A DNA stretch of 34,253 bases, from assembly GCF_030824435.1 (NCBI RefSeq), contig NZ_JAVBXS010000055.1:1-34253 (forward strand), given 5' to 3'. Each line of letters begins with the position of its first letter. The stretch's first letter is position 1. This DNA comes from Rheinheimera sp. GTDB lineage: Bacteria; Pseudomonadota; Gammaproteobacteria; Enterobacterales; Alteromonadaceae. Positions 24,469 through 32,615 of the stretch are shown piece after piece. The notes under the pieces are model-generated. The model searched no databases. It was not told the DNA's origin and saw only the letters and a program-made list of their open reading frames with translations. Position numbers and translations under genes: made by a program.

Positions 24469-25659
24469 ATGTTTTCTCATTTACAGCCGGTCGCAACTGA
24501 TCCAATTTTAGGTTTAATGGCGGCTTATAAAGAAGATCCGAACCCACTGAAAGTTGACCTTGGCGTTGGCGTTTATAAAGACGAGCAAGGCCACACTGCA
24601 GTGCTTGATTGTGTTAAAAAAGCGGAAAAACTGCGGCTGGACCACGAAGACAGCAAAACCTATATCGGTATGGCTGGCGATTTAAGTTTTAACGCCCATA
24701 TCGAAAAACTGGCCTTTGGCCCACACAAAGTGTTGCTGGAAGGCCGAACCACCACAGCCCACACCCCTGGCGGTACCGGTGCTTTGCGTGTTGCAGCTGA
24801 ATTTATTAAAAAAGCCAACCCGGATGCCACCATTTGGGTCACCAGCCCAACCTGGGCCAACCATATTTCGATGTTTCAGGCCGCTGGCTTAAAAGTTAAA
24901 GAATATGCGTATTACGACTATGACACCAAAGGCCTGAAAGAAGAGCAAATGTTTGCTGACCTTTCGCAAGTGCCGGCCGGTGACGTGGTGCTGGTGCACG
25001 CTTGTTGTCACAACCCAAGTGGCATGGATTTAAACTTTGCCCAGTGGCAGCGTTTTGCGGCTCTTGCCAAAGAAAAAGGTTTTACTCCTTTGGTGGATAT
25101 GGCTTATCAGGGTTTTGGTTTAGGTCTGGACGAAGACACCAAAGGCCTGCGTCACCTCGCCAATGAAGTGGAAGAGCTGATTTTATGTACCTCGTGCTCG
25201 AAAAACTTTGGTTTATACCGTGAGCGTATTGGTGCAGTTTCTGTGGTGGCCAGTGACAAAAAAACCACGGACATCGCCCGTTCGAACCTGCTGGCCGTAG
25301 TACGTAGCATTTATTCAATGCCACCGGCGCATGGCGCTATTATTGTCAGCCATATTCTGGACAGTCAGGAGCTGACCGCTTTATGGCATCAGGAACTGGC
25401 CACTATGCGTAACCGCATTAACGACTACCGTCAGCTGATCATCGACAAACTGGCCGCTGAAGGGGTCAAACAGGATTTTAGTTTTATCACCAAACAACAC
25501 GGTATGTTCAGCTTCCTTGGCATTAACAAAGAACAAATTGACCGTCTGCGCTCTGAATACAGCATCTATATGGTGGGTTCAAGCCGGGTGAGTATCGCCG
25601 GTTTAAACCACAGCAATATCGACTATTTTGCCAAAGCTGTGGCTGCTGTTCTCAAATAA
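24469..25659 (+). CDS. aspartate / aromatic amino acid aminotransferase (class I)
   Basis: 396 residues, the same length as E. coli AspC and TyrB. It matches the group throughout: opening DPILGLMAAYKEDPNPLKVDLGVGVYKDEQG, ending MFSFLGINKEQIDRLRSEYSIYMVGSSRVSIAGL. Lys245 in S-C-S-K-N-F-G-L-Y binds pyridoxal phosphate; HTPGGTGALRVAAEF and CCHNPSG are the cofactor-binding and substrate-positioning motifs. The enzyme transfers amino groups between aspartate, tyrosine or phenylalanine and 2-oxoglutarate. The sequence alone does not separate an aspC role from a tyrB role, so no symbol is given. With pheA at 10457 it could complete phenylalanine synthesis. AGGT lies 8 bases before the start; a terminator follows the stop. 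Confidence 0.93.
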   Translation: MFSHLQPVATDPILGLMAAYKEDPNPLKVDLGVGVYKDEQGHTAVLDCVKKAEKLRLDHEDSKTYIGMAGDLSFNAHIEKLAFGPHKVLLEGRTTTAHTPGGTGALRVAAEFIKKANPDATIWVTSPTWANHISMFQAAGLKVKEYAYYDYDTKGLKEEQMFADLSQVPAGDVVLVHACCHNPSGMDLNFAQWQRFAALAKEKGFTPLVDMAYQGFGLGLDEDTKGLRHLANEVEELILCTSCSKNFGLYRERIGAVSVVASDKKTTDIARSNLLAVVRSIYSMPPAHGAIIVSHILDSQELTALWHQELATMRNRINDYRQLIIDKLAAEGVKQDFSFITKQHGMFSFLGINKEQIDRLRSEYSIYMVGSSRVSIAGLNHSNIDYFAKAVAAVLK

Positions 25660-25710
25660 CAGTGCTGAAATAACCGCAACACAGCCAGTTCTTGCTGGTG
25701 GATATTTAAA

Positions 25711-25737
25711 CAAAGGCAACTTCGGGTTGCCTTTGTC
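25711..25737 (+). terminator. aminotransferase terminator
   Basis: CAAAGGCAAC-TTCGG-GTTGCCTTTG, a perfect 10-bp stem with weak T-richness after it, 52 bases past the stop. Confidence 0.7.
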
Positions 25738-25769
25738 TTATCTGCTGATTAAGGTAGAACTATCGGGCA

Positions 25770-26567
25770 TTGACGTATTGGCAGTTACCAGTGAAAACAA
25801 AGCTTGGGTTAAAGCAAAGGCTGCTGTGGTTAAATATATTGTTCTGCAGCCTGTGGTTAGCGCTGCCATTAAAAGCAGAAAGTCTGCGGGTGGTGCTGGA
25901 GTTGTCACCACCTCACCAGACTTACAACAATAACAAAGTGGGCGGCCTCAGCACTGCGGTGGTAGAGCTGATGCTCAAACATGCAGCCCTGACCCCACAA
26001 TATGAAGTATATCCCTGGGCGCGGGCTTACCGCCTCGCCGCCACCACCCCCAATGTGTTGATTTACAATATGGCCCGCACCCCGGAACGGGAACAACAAT
26101 TTGACTGGATTGGCAAAGTAGCCAGTTATAAATTTGGTTTTCTTAAATTAGCGTCCCGCACCGATATTCAGGTGGAAAAACTAAGTGATATTCATCGTTA
26201 TGTGGTGGGAGCGCAGCGTGAAGATTTTTCCGCTGAATGGCTGAAAAATGTGGCAAAACAACCGGCCGGACAACTGCAGTTGCAACCTGATGTGCTGGAA
26301 ACCTGGCGTTTATTGGTGAACGGCAAACTTGATCTGATGATTGATGACCCGGCTGCAGTGCAGGACATGTTGCATAAACATCAGCTGCAAAACAACGATA
26401 TCCAGTTTGTGCTTTTTGTGCCGGAACTTGAATTACATAGCTGGATAGCCATGAAAAAAGGCTCGGATGCACAACTGGTGCAACGCCTGCGCCAGGCTTA
26501 TCAGCAGGTTGAAGGTTCAGCTGAGCTACAAGCAGTGATGCAGCTGGGGTTAACTGAGTCGCAGTAA
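25770..26567 (+). CDS. periplasmic substrate-binding protein (SBP family 3-like), orphan
   Basis: 265 residues from a TTG start. A signal peptide (LKQRLLWLNILFCSLWLALPLKA) ends at A-E-S. The mature part has the family 3 solute-binding fold: ESLRVVLELSPPHQTYNNNKVGGLSTAVVELMLKHAAL, then YEVYPWARAYRLAATTPNVLIYNMARTPEREQQFDWIGKVASYKFGFL, and a C-terminal GKLDLMIDDPAAVQDML. No permease or ATPase gene is nearby, so it is an orphan, as is common in Alteromonadales where such proteins serve sensing or unknown roles. The start is uncertain: TTG at 25770 has only weak ribosome-binding sequence, and an in-frame GTG at 25791 would give a more typical signal peptide length. Confidence 0.82.
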   Translation: MTYWQLPVKTKLGLKQRLLWLNILFCSLWLALPLKAESLRVVLELSPPHQTYNNNKVGGLSTAVVELMLKHAALTPQYEVYPWARAYRLAATTPNVLIYNMARTPEREQQFDWIGKVASYKFGFLKLASRTDIQVEKLSDIHRYVVGAQREDFSAEWLKNVAKQPAGQLQLQPDVLETWRLLVNGKLDLMIDDPAAVQDMLHKHQLQNNDIQFVLFVPELELHSWIAMKKGSDAQLVQRLRQAYQQVEGSAELQAVMQLGLTESQ

Positions 26568-26991
26568 GCTGCTTGTTTGCCATAAGCCAGCTGCAGCCTT
26601 TAAAGTGCCGCTGGTAACATGGCAGGAGGTACATCACCAGCACAACAGCCATATTTTGCCCCGAAGTTGTCAACAGAACTGAGGCTGCAAACCGGGTTTA
26701 AATTTTATGATTGTGGCTGAGCCTGATAATGCCGCTGCCAATCAATCAGTTAAATTCGTATCAATTTTCCGTCGGCTTTTTTTATTTTTATATCATGTTT
26801 CCATAATGGAAATATCAATATCTGCGCATTTTTCCAGCCATTTTTTTTAAAACTTTATGCCATACCCAATCCGCGGCTGAACCTGCTGTTCATCAGAGGT
26901 TGGTGTTGTGATGCACCTGCATGAGCAAAAGGGCAGACCGTGACGAATAGCATTTCGTCCCTTTCGCCAACTTTTCAGGAGAATAAAACCC
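26568..26991. other. 424-base intergenic region, AT-rich, upstream of the unknown operon
   Basis: No gene is supported here on either strand. It holds an AT-rich centre (26770-26850) that probably contains the promoter of the following operon, a palindrome at 26798-26812, and a small stem-loop GACGAA-TAGCAT-TTCGTC (26942-26959) in the likely 5' leader, 18 bases before the ribosome binding site AGGAG (26977-26981). Confidence 0.6.
26798..26812. promoter_or_regulatory. 15-base palindrome in the promoter region of the unknown operon
   Basis: TTTCCATAATGGAAA is symmetric except at its central base and lies in the AT-rich part of the leader, 180 bases before the first gene. It looks like an operator for a dimeric repressor or activator; the regulator is not identified. 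Confidence 0.45.
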
Positions 26992-28173
26992 ATGGCACAA
27001 AATCTGTTAGCTAACCTCGCTGGCCTTTATTATCAGCAGCTGGCAAATCAACTGAATAACCCCAATGGTTTTCAGGTGGCTACAGGCAGTACTCAGGTGA
27101 TGGATCAGCCAACGCTGAACTCAGTTGCAGACAGCATTCCGCTGCAAAGCCTGAATAATTCATTTAGTGGTAACCCGATCAACACTTATAAAGGCAACTA
27201 TGGCAATGTGCTGAACGGCCTGGTGTCACCTTCTTATGTCAGTAATGCTTTGGGCAGCGCTTATGCGTCCAGCTGGCTGCAATATCAGTCACAGAATTCA
27301 GCCTCTCTGGATTTTTCCAGCCCGGACAAACTGTTGAGTTCTCAACAGGCGCTGATGCGAAAATGGGGAGTGATTGACCAGATCCCATCCGGCACTGTTG
27401 AAGCTGGTGTCACGGCGCTGACCCAGGAAATTGATAATCCGGTGTCTGTGGCTGTTGCACTCTGGCATTCCAACAATGGCAATCCTTATGGTTTTACCCC
27501 ACCATCAGCCAATGTAGCTATTGCGTTTAATAACCCGTCACCTTGTTCTTTCCAGATCTCCAATCTGGAAAAGAGCGCAGATTTATCCCACACCTGGGCC
27601 GAAGGTTCTTTTGGCTTTTTGTTTGATATTTTTGAGCTTGGCAACGAAACCTCTTACAGCAATGAATCACAAACCTTTGTCAGCAGTGGTTTTAACCTGA
27701 ATTTCAGCTGCCGTCAGGTGTCGGTGGATGTAGGGCCAGTGGCTATAGGCCAGGGTTTTAATGTGGCCGGCGTGAAATATGGCGCCTGGTATTCACCTGA
27801 TGCATTGCTACGGGCTTTTACCTCGCCCAACGACGCCACAGTCTGGAGCCGCGCCGCCGACTGGAATAAATATTTTGGTGACAATGGTACCTTTAACCGG
27901 GTAGTGACCAAACTGTTTCTGGCCGACAATATCAATCTGACTATGAGCTCCACTGCCACTTTTTCGTCGGAAGAGGTGACCAAACTGCAAAGTGCGGCTG
28001 AAGGTGGTTTCTGGCCATTTTTTGTGGCTGAGGCCAGTGGCGGTAGCACCACTACTGTCACCCACAACAATGACAATACCATCACGGTGAAAACCAGCAG
28101 CCCAATCGGCGTTTATATTCTGCTGGGGGTTGCTACCGCTTCTGTAAAAGAACTGATGAGGCAGGGCAGCTAA
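26992..28173 (+). CDS. unknown protein, first gene of a two-gene operon
   Basis: I do not recognise this 393-residue protein. No signal peptide: it opens with a helical MAQNLLANLAGLYYQQLANQL. The first 130 residues are rich in Asn, Ser and Gln with Tyr (NSFSGNPINTYKGNYGNVLNGLVSPSY). A middle part (about 165-265) looks beta-rich, with alternating hydrophobic strands (FQISNLEKSADL, GSFGFLFDIFELGNE, GFNLNFSCRQVSVDVGPVAIGQGFNVAGVKYGAWY). The end (about 335-390) has a Gly-rich GGFWPFFVAEASGGSTTTVTHNNDNTITVKTSS followed by a hydrophobic GVYILLGVATASV. Only two Cys are present (about 183 and 241). AGGAG lies 10 bases before the start. The next gene starts one base after its stop. Beta-rich Asn/Ser proteins of this kind can be secreted pore-formers, lectins or structural proteins, but nothing here proves any of these. 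Confidence 0.78.
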   Translation: MAQNLLANLAGLYYQQLANQLNNPNGFQVATGSTQVMDQPTLNSVADSIPLQSLNNSFSGNPINTYKGNYGNVLNGLVSPSYVSNALGSAYASSWLQYQSQNSASLDFSSPDKLLSSQQALMRKWGVIDQIPSGTVEAGVTALTQEIDNPVSVAVALWHSNNGNPYGFTPPSANVAIAFNNPSPCSFQISNLEKSADLSHTWAEGSFGFLFDIFELGNETSYSNESQTFVSSGFNLNFSCRQVSVDVGPVAIGQGFNVAGVKYGAWYSPDALLRAFTSPNDATVWSRAADWNKYFGDNGTFNRVVTKLFLADNINLTMSSTATFSSEEVTKLQSAAEGGFWPFFVAEASGGSTTTVTHNNDNTITVKTSSPIGVYILLGVATASVKELMRQGS

Positions 28174-28482
28174 ATGGTCTGGTTTGTTGATGAAGAGTTT
28201 GCAGTAGTCAGCGGTGGTGGTGTTGCTTACAACGTCACTATTCAGATTGATAATGAAACCTGGACCGCCTGCGACGGCGATGTGCAAGCCGGGGTGCTGA
28301 ATATTCTTGCTGCCGTGCCTATCCAGTTGCTCAGTGCATCTGGTAAAGGCAATGGCATTAAGCAGGAAAGCAAAGGCCTTGAGTTTCACACCCAGACCGA
28401 CAAAAGGCTGCAGTTTCCGGGTGGCACTATTAAGGATAAAACCTTTACCTTTGACCGTTATGGTAAAGGCTGGGGGCACTAG
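28174..28482 (+). CDS. unknown small protein, second gene of the two-gene operon
   Basis: I do not recognise this 102-residue protein. Its ATG directly follows the TAA of the preceding gene, so translation is probably coupled; AGGG lies about 9 bases upstream inside the previous frame. The sequence looks all-beta: EEFAVVSGGGVAYNVTIQIDNETWTACD, VLNILAAVPIQLLSASG, KGLEFHTQTDKRLQFPGGTIKDKTFTFDRYGKGWG. There is no signal peptide or membrane segment. The single-operon layout with a terminator right after it suggests that it serves the large neighbour, for example as a partner, chaperone or immunity-type protein; that is inference from layout only. Confidence 0.75.
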   Translation: MVWFVDEEFAVVSGGGVAYNVTIQIDNETWTACDGDVQAGVLNILAAVPIQLLSASGKGNGIKQESKGLEFHTQTDKRLQFPGGTIKDKTFTFDRYGKGWGH

Positions 28483-28529
28483 GGCACTTTGGCCGCAGGG
28501 CGACAGCCCTTGTTGCTGAATAGCTATTC

Positions 28530-28559
28530 AAAACCATCTCCACCGGAGATGGTTTTTTT
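28530..28559 (+). terminator. terminator of the unknown two-gene operon
   Basis: AAAACCATCTCC-ACC-GGAGATGGTTTT followed by TTT; a perfect 12-bp stem 47 bases past the last stop. Confidence 0.92.
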
Positions 28560-28634
28560 ATTTTGGTTTTTTGGTTGCTGCGTGGCATTGTCGAGTTTTT
28601 TGATGCCATGCCGCAGGCATTAAAAAGCACAAAT

Positions 28635-28661
28635 AAAAAATCCCCGCGAAGCAGGGATTTT
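28635..28661 (-). terminator. ettA terminator
   Basis: On the minus strand AAAATCCCTGC-TTC-GCGGGGATTTT with one G-T pair, then TTATTT, 58 bases past the ettA stop. Confidence 0.88.
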
Positions 28662-28718
28662 CAAAGCTCTTTGCTGCCAATGAACCTGCAGCGTTATAAG
28701 TAAGCCGCCAAGCGCAGC

Positions 28719-30380
28719 TTAAATTTTCTTGTAGCGAATACGGTGCGGCTCCAGCGCCGCTGCGCCATAAGTGGCTTTTATCCAGGCTTCATAGTCTGAA
28801 TAGTTACCCTCGAAGAAGTTTACTTTGCCTTCGTCGCGGTAATCCAGAATATGAGTGGCGATACGGTCAAGGAACCAGCGGTCGTGCGAGATCACCATGG
28901 CACAGCCTGGGAAGTCCAGAATGGCGTTTTCCAGTGCCCGCAGGGTTTCTACGTCCAAATCGTTGGTGGGTTCATCGAGTAACAGCATGTTGCCGCCGGC
29001 TTTGAGCAGCGCGGCTAAATGCACGCGGTTACGCTCACCACCGGATAACTCACCGATAAACTTCTGCTGGTCATTGCCTTTAAAGTTAAAACGACCGACG
29101 TAAGCCCGGCTTGGAATCGTAAAATTACCAATTTGCAGCATGTCCTGACCGTTGGAAATTTCCTGCCAGACGGTGTTTTTTGGATTCATATTGTCGCGGA
29201 ACTGGTCCACGCTGGCCAACTGCACTGTTTCACCTAACGAAATAGTGCCGCTGTCCGGCTGCTCAGTGCCTGAAATCATCCGGAACAGCGTTGATTTACC
29301 GGCGCCGTTGGCACCGATAATGCCAACAATGGCACCTTTAGGAATGCTGAAACTTAAGTCGTCAATCAGCACGCGGTCGCCATAAGATTTGCGTAAGTGG
29401 GTCACTTCCAGCACTTTGTCGCCTAAACGTGGTCCTGGCGGAATAAACAACTCATTGGTTTCGTTACGCTTTTGGAATTCCTGGCTTTGTAATTCTTCAA
29501 AACGCGCCATCCGTGCTTTTGACTTGGCATGACGGCCTTTTGGATTGGTACGCACCCATTCCAGTTCTTGTTTAATAGAACGCTGGCGGGCGTTTTCGGT
29601 TTTTTCTTCCATCTGCAGGCGGGCGTCTTTTTGCTCTAGCCAGGAAGAGTAGTTACCTTCCCATGGAATACCTTCACCACGGTCCAGCTCTAAAATCCAG
29701 CCAGCCACGTTGTCGAGGAAATAACGGTCGTGCGTGATGGCAACCACAGTGCCTGGGTAATCGTGCAGGAAACGTTCTAACCAGGCCACAGATTCGGCGT
29801 CCAAGTGGTTAGTCGGTTCGTCCAGCAGCAGCATGTCTGGTTTTTCCAGCAGCAAACGGCAAATGGCAACACGGCGGCGTTCACCACCCGACAGCACGTC
29901 AATACGCGCATCCCATGGCGGCAGACGCAAAGCATCAGCGGCGCGTTCTAAAATATTGTCGAGGTTGTGGCCGTCTTTGGCCTGAATAATGGCTTCCAGC
30001 TCACCTTGTTCACGGGCTAAAGCGTCAAAGTCAGCATTTTCATCGGCATAAGCAGCGTAAACAGCATCCAGGCGGCTCAGAGCGTAAGTGACGTCAGCAA
30101 CGGCTTCTTCTACCACTTCACGCACAGTTTTGCTCATATCAAGCACCGGCTCTTGCGGCAGATAACCAATTTTGGTGCCGGCCAGCGGTTTGGCTTCACC
30201 TTCAAATTCTTTGTCGATGCCGGCCATAATGCGCAGCAAAGTAGATTTACCCGAACCGTTTAAACCCAACACACCAATTTTGGCGCCAGGGAAAAACGAC
30301 AGAGAAATGTCTTTAAGAATGGTTCTTTTGGGTGGTACTACTTTCGACACCCGGTACATTGAATAAATAAACTGCGCCAT
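28719..30380 (-). CDS. ettA: energy-dependent translational throttle protein EttA (ABC-F)
   Basis: 553 residues (E. coli EttA 555). Two ATP-binding cassettes without membrane segments: first Walker A GLNGSGKST, signature LSGGERRRVAICR and LLLDEPTNHLDAES; second Walker A GANGAGKST, signature LSGGERNRVHLAA and LLLDEPTNDLDVET. The long arm insertion in cassette 1 (RLDAVYAAYADENADFDALAREQGELEAIIQAKDG) and the linker with ELEWVRTNPKGRHAKSKARMARFEEL match EttA rather than Uup or YheS. The protein binds the ribosomal E site and slows translation when ATP is low. The start at 30380 gives MAQFIYSMYRVSKVVPPKR, the family N-terminus; the frame extends 34 codons upstream without homology. It is divergent from the DUF2750 gene. 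Confidence 0.97.
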   Translation of the reverse strand: MAQFIYSMYRVSKVVPPKRTILKDISLSFFPGAKIGVLGLNGSGKSTLLRIMAGIDKEFEGEAKPLAGTKIGYLPQEPVLDMSKTVREVVEEAVADVTYALSRLDAVYAAYADENADFDALAREQGELEAIIQAKDGHNLDNILERAADALRLPPWDARIDVLSGGERRRVAICRLLLEKPDMLLLDEPTNHLDAESVAWLERFLHDYPGTVVAITHDRYFLDNVAGWILELDRGEGIPWEGNYSSWLEQKDARLQMEEKTENARQRSIKQELEWVRTNPKGRHAKSKARMARFEELQSQEFQKRNETNELFIPPGPRLGDKVLEVTHLRKSYGDRVLIDDLSFSIPKGAIVGIIGANGAGKSTLFRMISGTEQPDSGTISLGETVQLASVDQFRDNMNPKNTVWQEISNGQDMLQIGNFTIPSRAYVGRFNFKGNDQQKFIGELSGGERNRVHLAALLKAGGNMLLLDEPTNDLDVETLRALENAILDFPGCAMVISHDRWFLDRIATHILDYRDEGKVNFFEGNYSDYEAWIKATYGAAALEPHRIRYKKI

Positions 30381-30512
30381 AACGCTTTCATCCTGAACTG
30401 AAAAATCGTGGCCAAATTGTACGTTATTTTTTTCAGCAACCAAAGCTGGCAACAAAGCATGTGCAATTAAATTCGCCAGCAATGCTAACTTTCTGGTCTA
30501 ATAGCACATCTA

Positions 30513-30530
30513 TTGCAAATTTCTTTGCAA
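30513..30530. promoter_or_regulatory. palindrome upstream of the DUF2750 gene
   Basis: TTGCAAA-TTTC-TTTGCAA, a perfect 7-bp inverted repeat centred about 40 bases before the DUF2750 start in the region shared with ettA. It is operator-like; no regulator assigned. Confidence 0.4.
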
Positions 30531-30560
30531 CTTCTTTTATCTATCTATAAGGAAAGCGCC

Positions 30561-30914
30561 ATGTCTGAGTACATTAATGATCCTGTTTTTCAAGAGTTTA
30601 TTGCCGAAGCTCGTACCCAGGGCCAGGTTTGGGTGCTGGCCCATGGTGAAGATTTGCTGGTGGTAGAGTCGGTTGATTTTGAAGACACTGACGTGATGCC
30701 ATTCTGGTCAAACGAAGCCGCCGCAAAGTTACATTGCAGCGAAGAATGGTCTGAATACAAACCTGAACCTATTGCACTGGACGTATTCTGTGAAGGTTGG
30801 CTGAAAGAAATGTACGAAGACGGTGTGCTGATTGGCACCAACTGGGACGAGTCGTTAAACGGCCCTGAAGTTGAGCCACGTGAAGTATTAGAAGCTTTGG
30901 CGCAAACCCAATAA
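30561..30914 (+). CDS. DUF2750 domain-containing protein
   Basis: 117 residues, acidic and cytoplasmic. The central part VWVLAHGEDLLVVESVDFEDTDVMPFWSNEAAAKLHCSEEWSEYKPEPIALDVFCEGWLKEMYEDGVLIGTNWDESLNGPEVEP carries the conserved pattern of DUF2750: PFWSN-E-AA at about 54-62 and EDGVLIGTNWD at about 91-101. The family's role is unknown. The start at 30561 has AAGGAA six bases upstream; the longer frame begins inside the palindrome at 30513. The gene stands alone between ettA and the strong hairpin at 30962. Confidence 0.9.
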   Translation: MSEYINDPVFQEFIAEARTQGQVWVLAHGEDLLVVESVDFEDTDVMPFWSNEAAAKLHCSEEWSEYKPEPIALDVFCEGWLKEMYEDGVLIGTNWDESLNGPEVEPREVLEALAQTQ

Positions 30915-30961
30915 AAAGTTGATGGCTGAAACTTCAGCCAGGCTTTTGCCCGTTGTCACTG

Positions 30962-30987
30962 AATAAGGAGCCTGCTGGCTCCTTATT
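30962..30987. terminator. terminator between the convergent DUF2750 and PPK2 genes
   Basis: AATAAGGAGCC-TGCT-GGCTCCTTATT followed by TG and T-rich sequence; perfect 11-bp stem. A weaker hairpin GGCTGAA-AC-TTCAGCC (30925-30940) precedes it. Confidence 0.82.
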
Positions 30988-31072
30988 TGTTTGTCACAAG
31001 CGCTGTTGGGGGTTGTGGTTGTTTGCGGCGTTGCTGTTTATTGTGCCGCGCCTGGTTGGTTTGGTTGTGTCT

Positions 31073-31804
31073 TTAGTTGTTCGCAAAAAAGTCGCGAAAT
31101 AAAGCCGGTTGTTCCGGCAGCGTTAAATCAACACCGGTGCGCAACTCTGTCAGCAATAAGTTAAAGCAGTCCAGCCTGGCCTGTTGTTTATCATTACCGT
31201 TAATCAGATGCCAGGGCGCATTGGCGGTGCTGGTTTGTGTCAGCATCTGCTGTTTGGCAAGCTGATACTCCTGCCAGCGTGCTCTGTTGCGTAAATCTTC
31301 GGTTGTGAGTTTCCAGGTTTTGGCCGGATCTGCAAAACGCTGGCGAAAGCGGTTGAGCTGTTCTTCAGCCGAAATATCTAACCAGATTTTGACCAGCCGA
31401 ATCCCTTCGTCCTGCAAACAAGCTTCAAATTCATTAATTTGCCGGTAAGCGCGTTGCCAGGCGGTTTCAGCACAAAAACCTTCTACTCTTTCTACCAGCA
31501 CCCGGCCATACCAGGAGCGGTCAAACACTGCCCAGTGCCCGCGTTCCGGCAACCTTTGCCAGAATCTTTGCAACCAGTGTTGCTGGCGTTCGTTTTCATT
31601 GGGCGCGCTGATAGGCCAGACGTGCAACCAGCGAGGGTCGAGGCACCAGCCAATACGGCGGATAATGCCACCTTTACCTGCTGCGTCCACACCTTCCAGC
31701 ACAATCACCGCACTTTGTTGTTGTCGGCCCATTGCTTGTTGCAACAAAGCCAATTGATGTTGCAGTGTGGTTAGTTCTGCTTTTTTGTCCATCGGGGTTC
31801 TCAT
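31073..31804 (-). CDS. polyphosphate kinase 2 (PPK2) family protein
   Basis: 243 residues, one P-loop kinase domain. Walker A is GVDAAGKGG (about 34-42) followed by IIRRI; the second conserved block is HWAVFDRSWYGRVLVERVEGF (about 88-108) with the catalytic D-R-S-W-Y-G-R motif, then KIWLDISAEEQLNRFRQR as the lid module. PPK2 enzymes use polyphosphate to phosphorylate nucleoside mono- or diphosphates (or the reverse). Which nucleotide class it prefers cannot be told from sequence alone. Two ATG codons four apart (31804 and 31792) are both possible starts; neither has a strong ribosome binding site. It converges with the DUF2750 gene and diverges from the Fur-type operon. Confidence 0.92.
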   Translation of the reverse strand: MRTPMDKKAELTTLQHQLALLQQAMGRQQQSAVIVLEGVDAAGKGGIIRRIGWCLDPRWLHVWPISAPNENERQQHWLQRFWQRLPERGHWAVFDRSWYGRVLVERVEGFCAETAWQRAYRQINEFEACLQDEGIRLVKIWLDISAEEQLNRFRQRFADPAKTWKLTTEDLRNRARWQEYQLAKQQMLTQTSTANAPWHLINGNDKQQARLDCFNLLLTELRTGVDLTLPEQPALFRDFFANN

Positions 31805-31901
31805 AATTGTCAGAGCATCCTGTTGATACTAGCTGCGATAGCCTGAGCTCAACAACGTAAAAATCAGGTAAAGATCGGGTTTGCTGCATTTCACTTGTTG
31901 C

Positions 31902-31922
31902 AAATGAGAAGAGTTCTCAGTA
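31902..31922 (+). promoter_or_regulatory. Fur box upstream of the PepSY/DUF2271/DUF4198 operon
   Basis: TGAGAA-GAG-TTCTCA (31905-31919) is a perfect dyad matching the TGAGAATNATTCTCA core of the gammaproteobacterial Fur box at 13 of 15 positions, with AAA before it. Iron-replete Fur would repress the downstream operon, or the PPK2 gene on the other side. Confidence 0.6.
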
Positions 31923-31962
31923 AGATTTGCGTATCGATTTTATATCAGTGGTCAGGTTGCTT

Positions 31963-32598
31963 TTGTCTGTAGTGAGCTCAGGGGCGCACAGCGCTCAAGT
32001 CAGCAAATTTATCCGTTTATTGCATATCTATAGCTCCATGCTGGTGCTGGTGTTGCTGCTGTTTTTTGCGGCCACCGGTATCACGCTGAATCATCCGGAT
32101 TGGCAAAGTAGCTTAGGCGCAGAATCTAAAGCGCTGGAATTACAGCTGCCGGAGCAACTGAAACAACTGCCATGGACAGAAGACCAGCTGCAACAGGCCA
32201 TACAAGCCGAAAAAATTGCTTTGTGGTTGCGTGATGAACATCAGGTACAGGGCGCGGTATTTAACTTTAGTGTTGAACCCGACGAACAGCTGCTGGAGCT
32301 GGATTTTAAAAGACCGGCCGGTTACAGCTCGGTGCTGATTGAGCTGGAAACGGGCAGGGTAGAGCTGACTACTGAATATGCCGGCACTCTGGCGCTTCTG
32401 AACGATTTGCATAAAGGCCGTTATGCCGGTGCCAGCTGGAAATGGCTGATTGATATCACGGCCATTGCCTGCCTGCTGTTTGGCATCAGTGGTTTTTATT
32501 TGTTATGGCGCCAGCCGTCACGCCGGCGCAGTGGCATCAATACCGCGCTTTTTGGCGTGTTGTTGCTGCTGGTGGCTTATCTGACAGCGCTGCATTAA
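31963..32598 (+). CDS. PepSY-associated TM helix protein
   Basis: About 211 residues. The N-terminal helix region FIRLLHIYSSMLVLVLLLFFAATGITLNHPDW has the conserved R-L-L-H-x-Y-S-S-M and GITLNHP elements of PepSY-associated membrane proteins; a second helix (DITAIACLLFGISGFYLLWR) and a third (TALFGVLLLLVAYLTA) follow a periplasmic segment with DLHKGRYAG. Relatives sit next to siderophore/haem receptors and may reduce or handle imported iron. The start is uncertain: the frame opens at TTG 31927, but this is only a few bases past the Fur box, so I prefer TTG 31963 (AGG six bases upstream); GTG 31972 is also possible. It is the first gene of a three-gene run with DUF2271 and DUF4198 genes. Confidence 0.82.
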   Translation: MSVVSSGAHSAQVSKFIRLLHIYSSMLVLVLLLFFAATGITLNHPDWQSSLGAESKALELQLPEQLKQLPWTEDQLQQAIQAEKIALWLRDEHQVQGAVFNFSVEPDEQLLELDFKRPAGYSSVLIELETGRVELTTEYAGTLALLNDLHKGRYAGASWKWLIDITAIACLLFGISGFYLLWRQPSRRRSGINTALFGVLLLLVAYLTALH

Positions 32599-32615
32599 AA
32601 GCCTAAGCGCCTGGC

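Noticed and set aside
26143-26673. 176-codon antisense open frame over the binding-protein gene
   Set aside because: The plus-strand frame has a signal peptide and solute-binding motifs; the antisense product shows none.
27808-28479. 223-codon antisense open frame across both unknown genes
   Set aside because: No ribosome binding site fitting its start, no recognisable motif, and the plus-strand genes have a ribosome binding site, coupling and a matched terminator.
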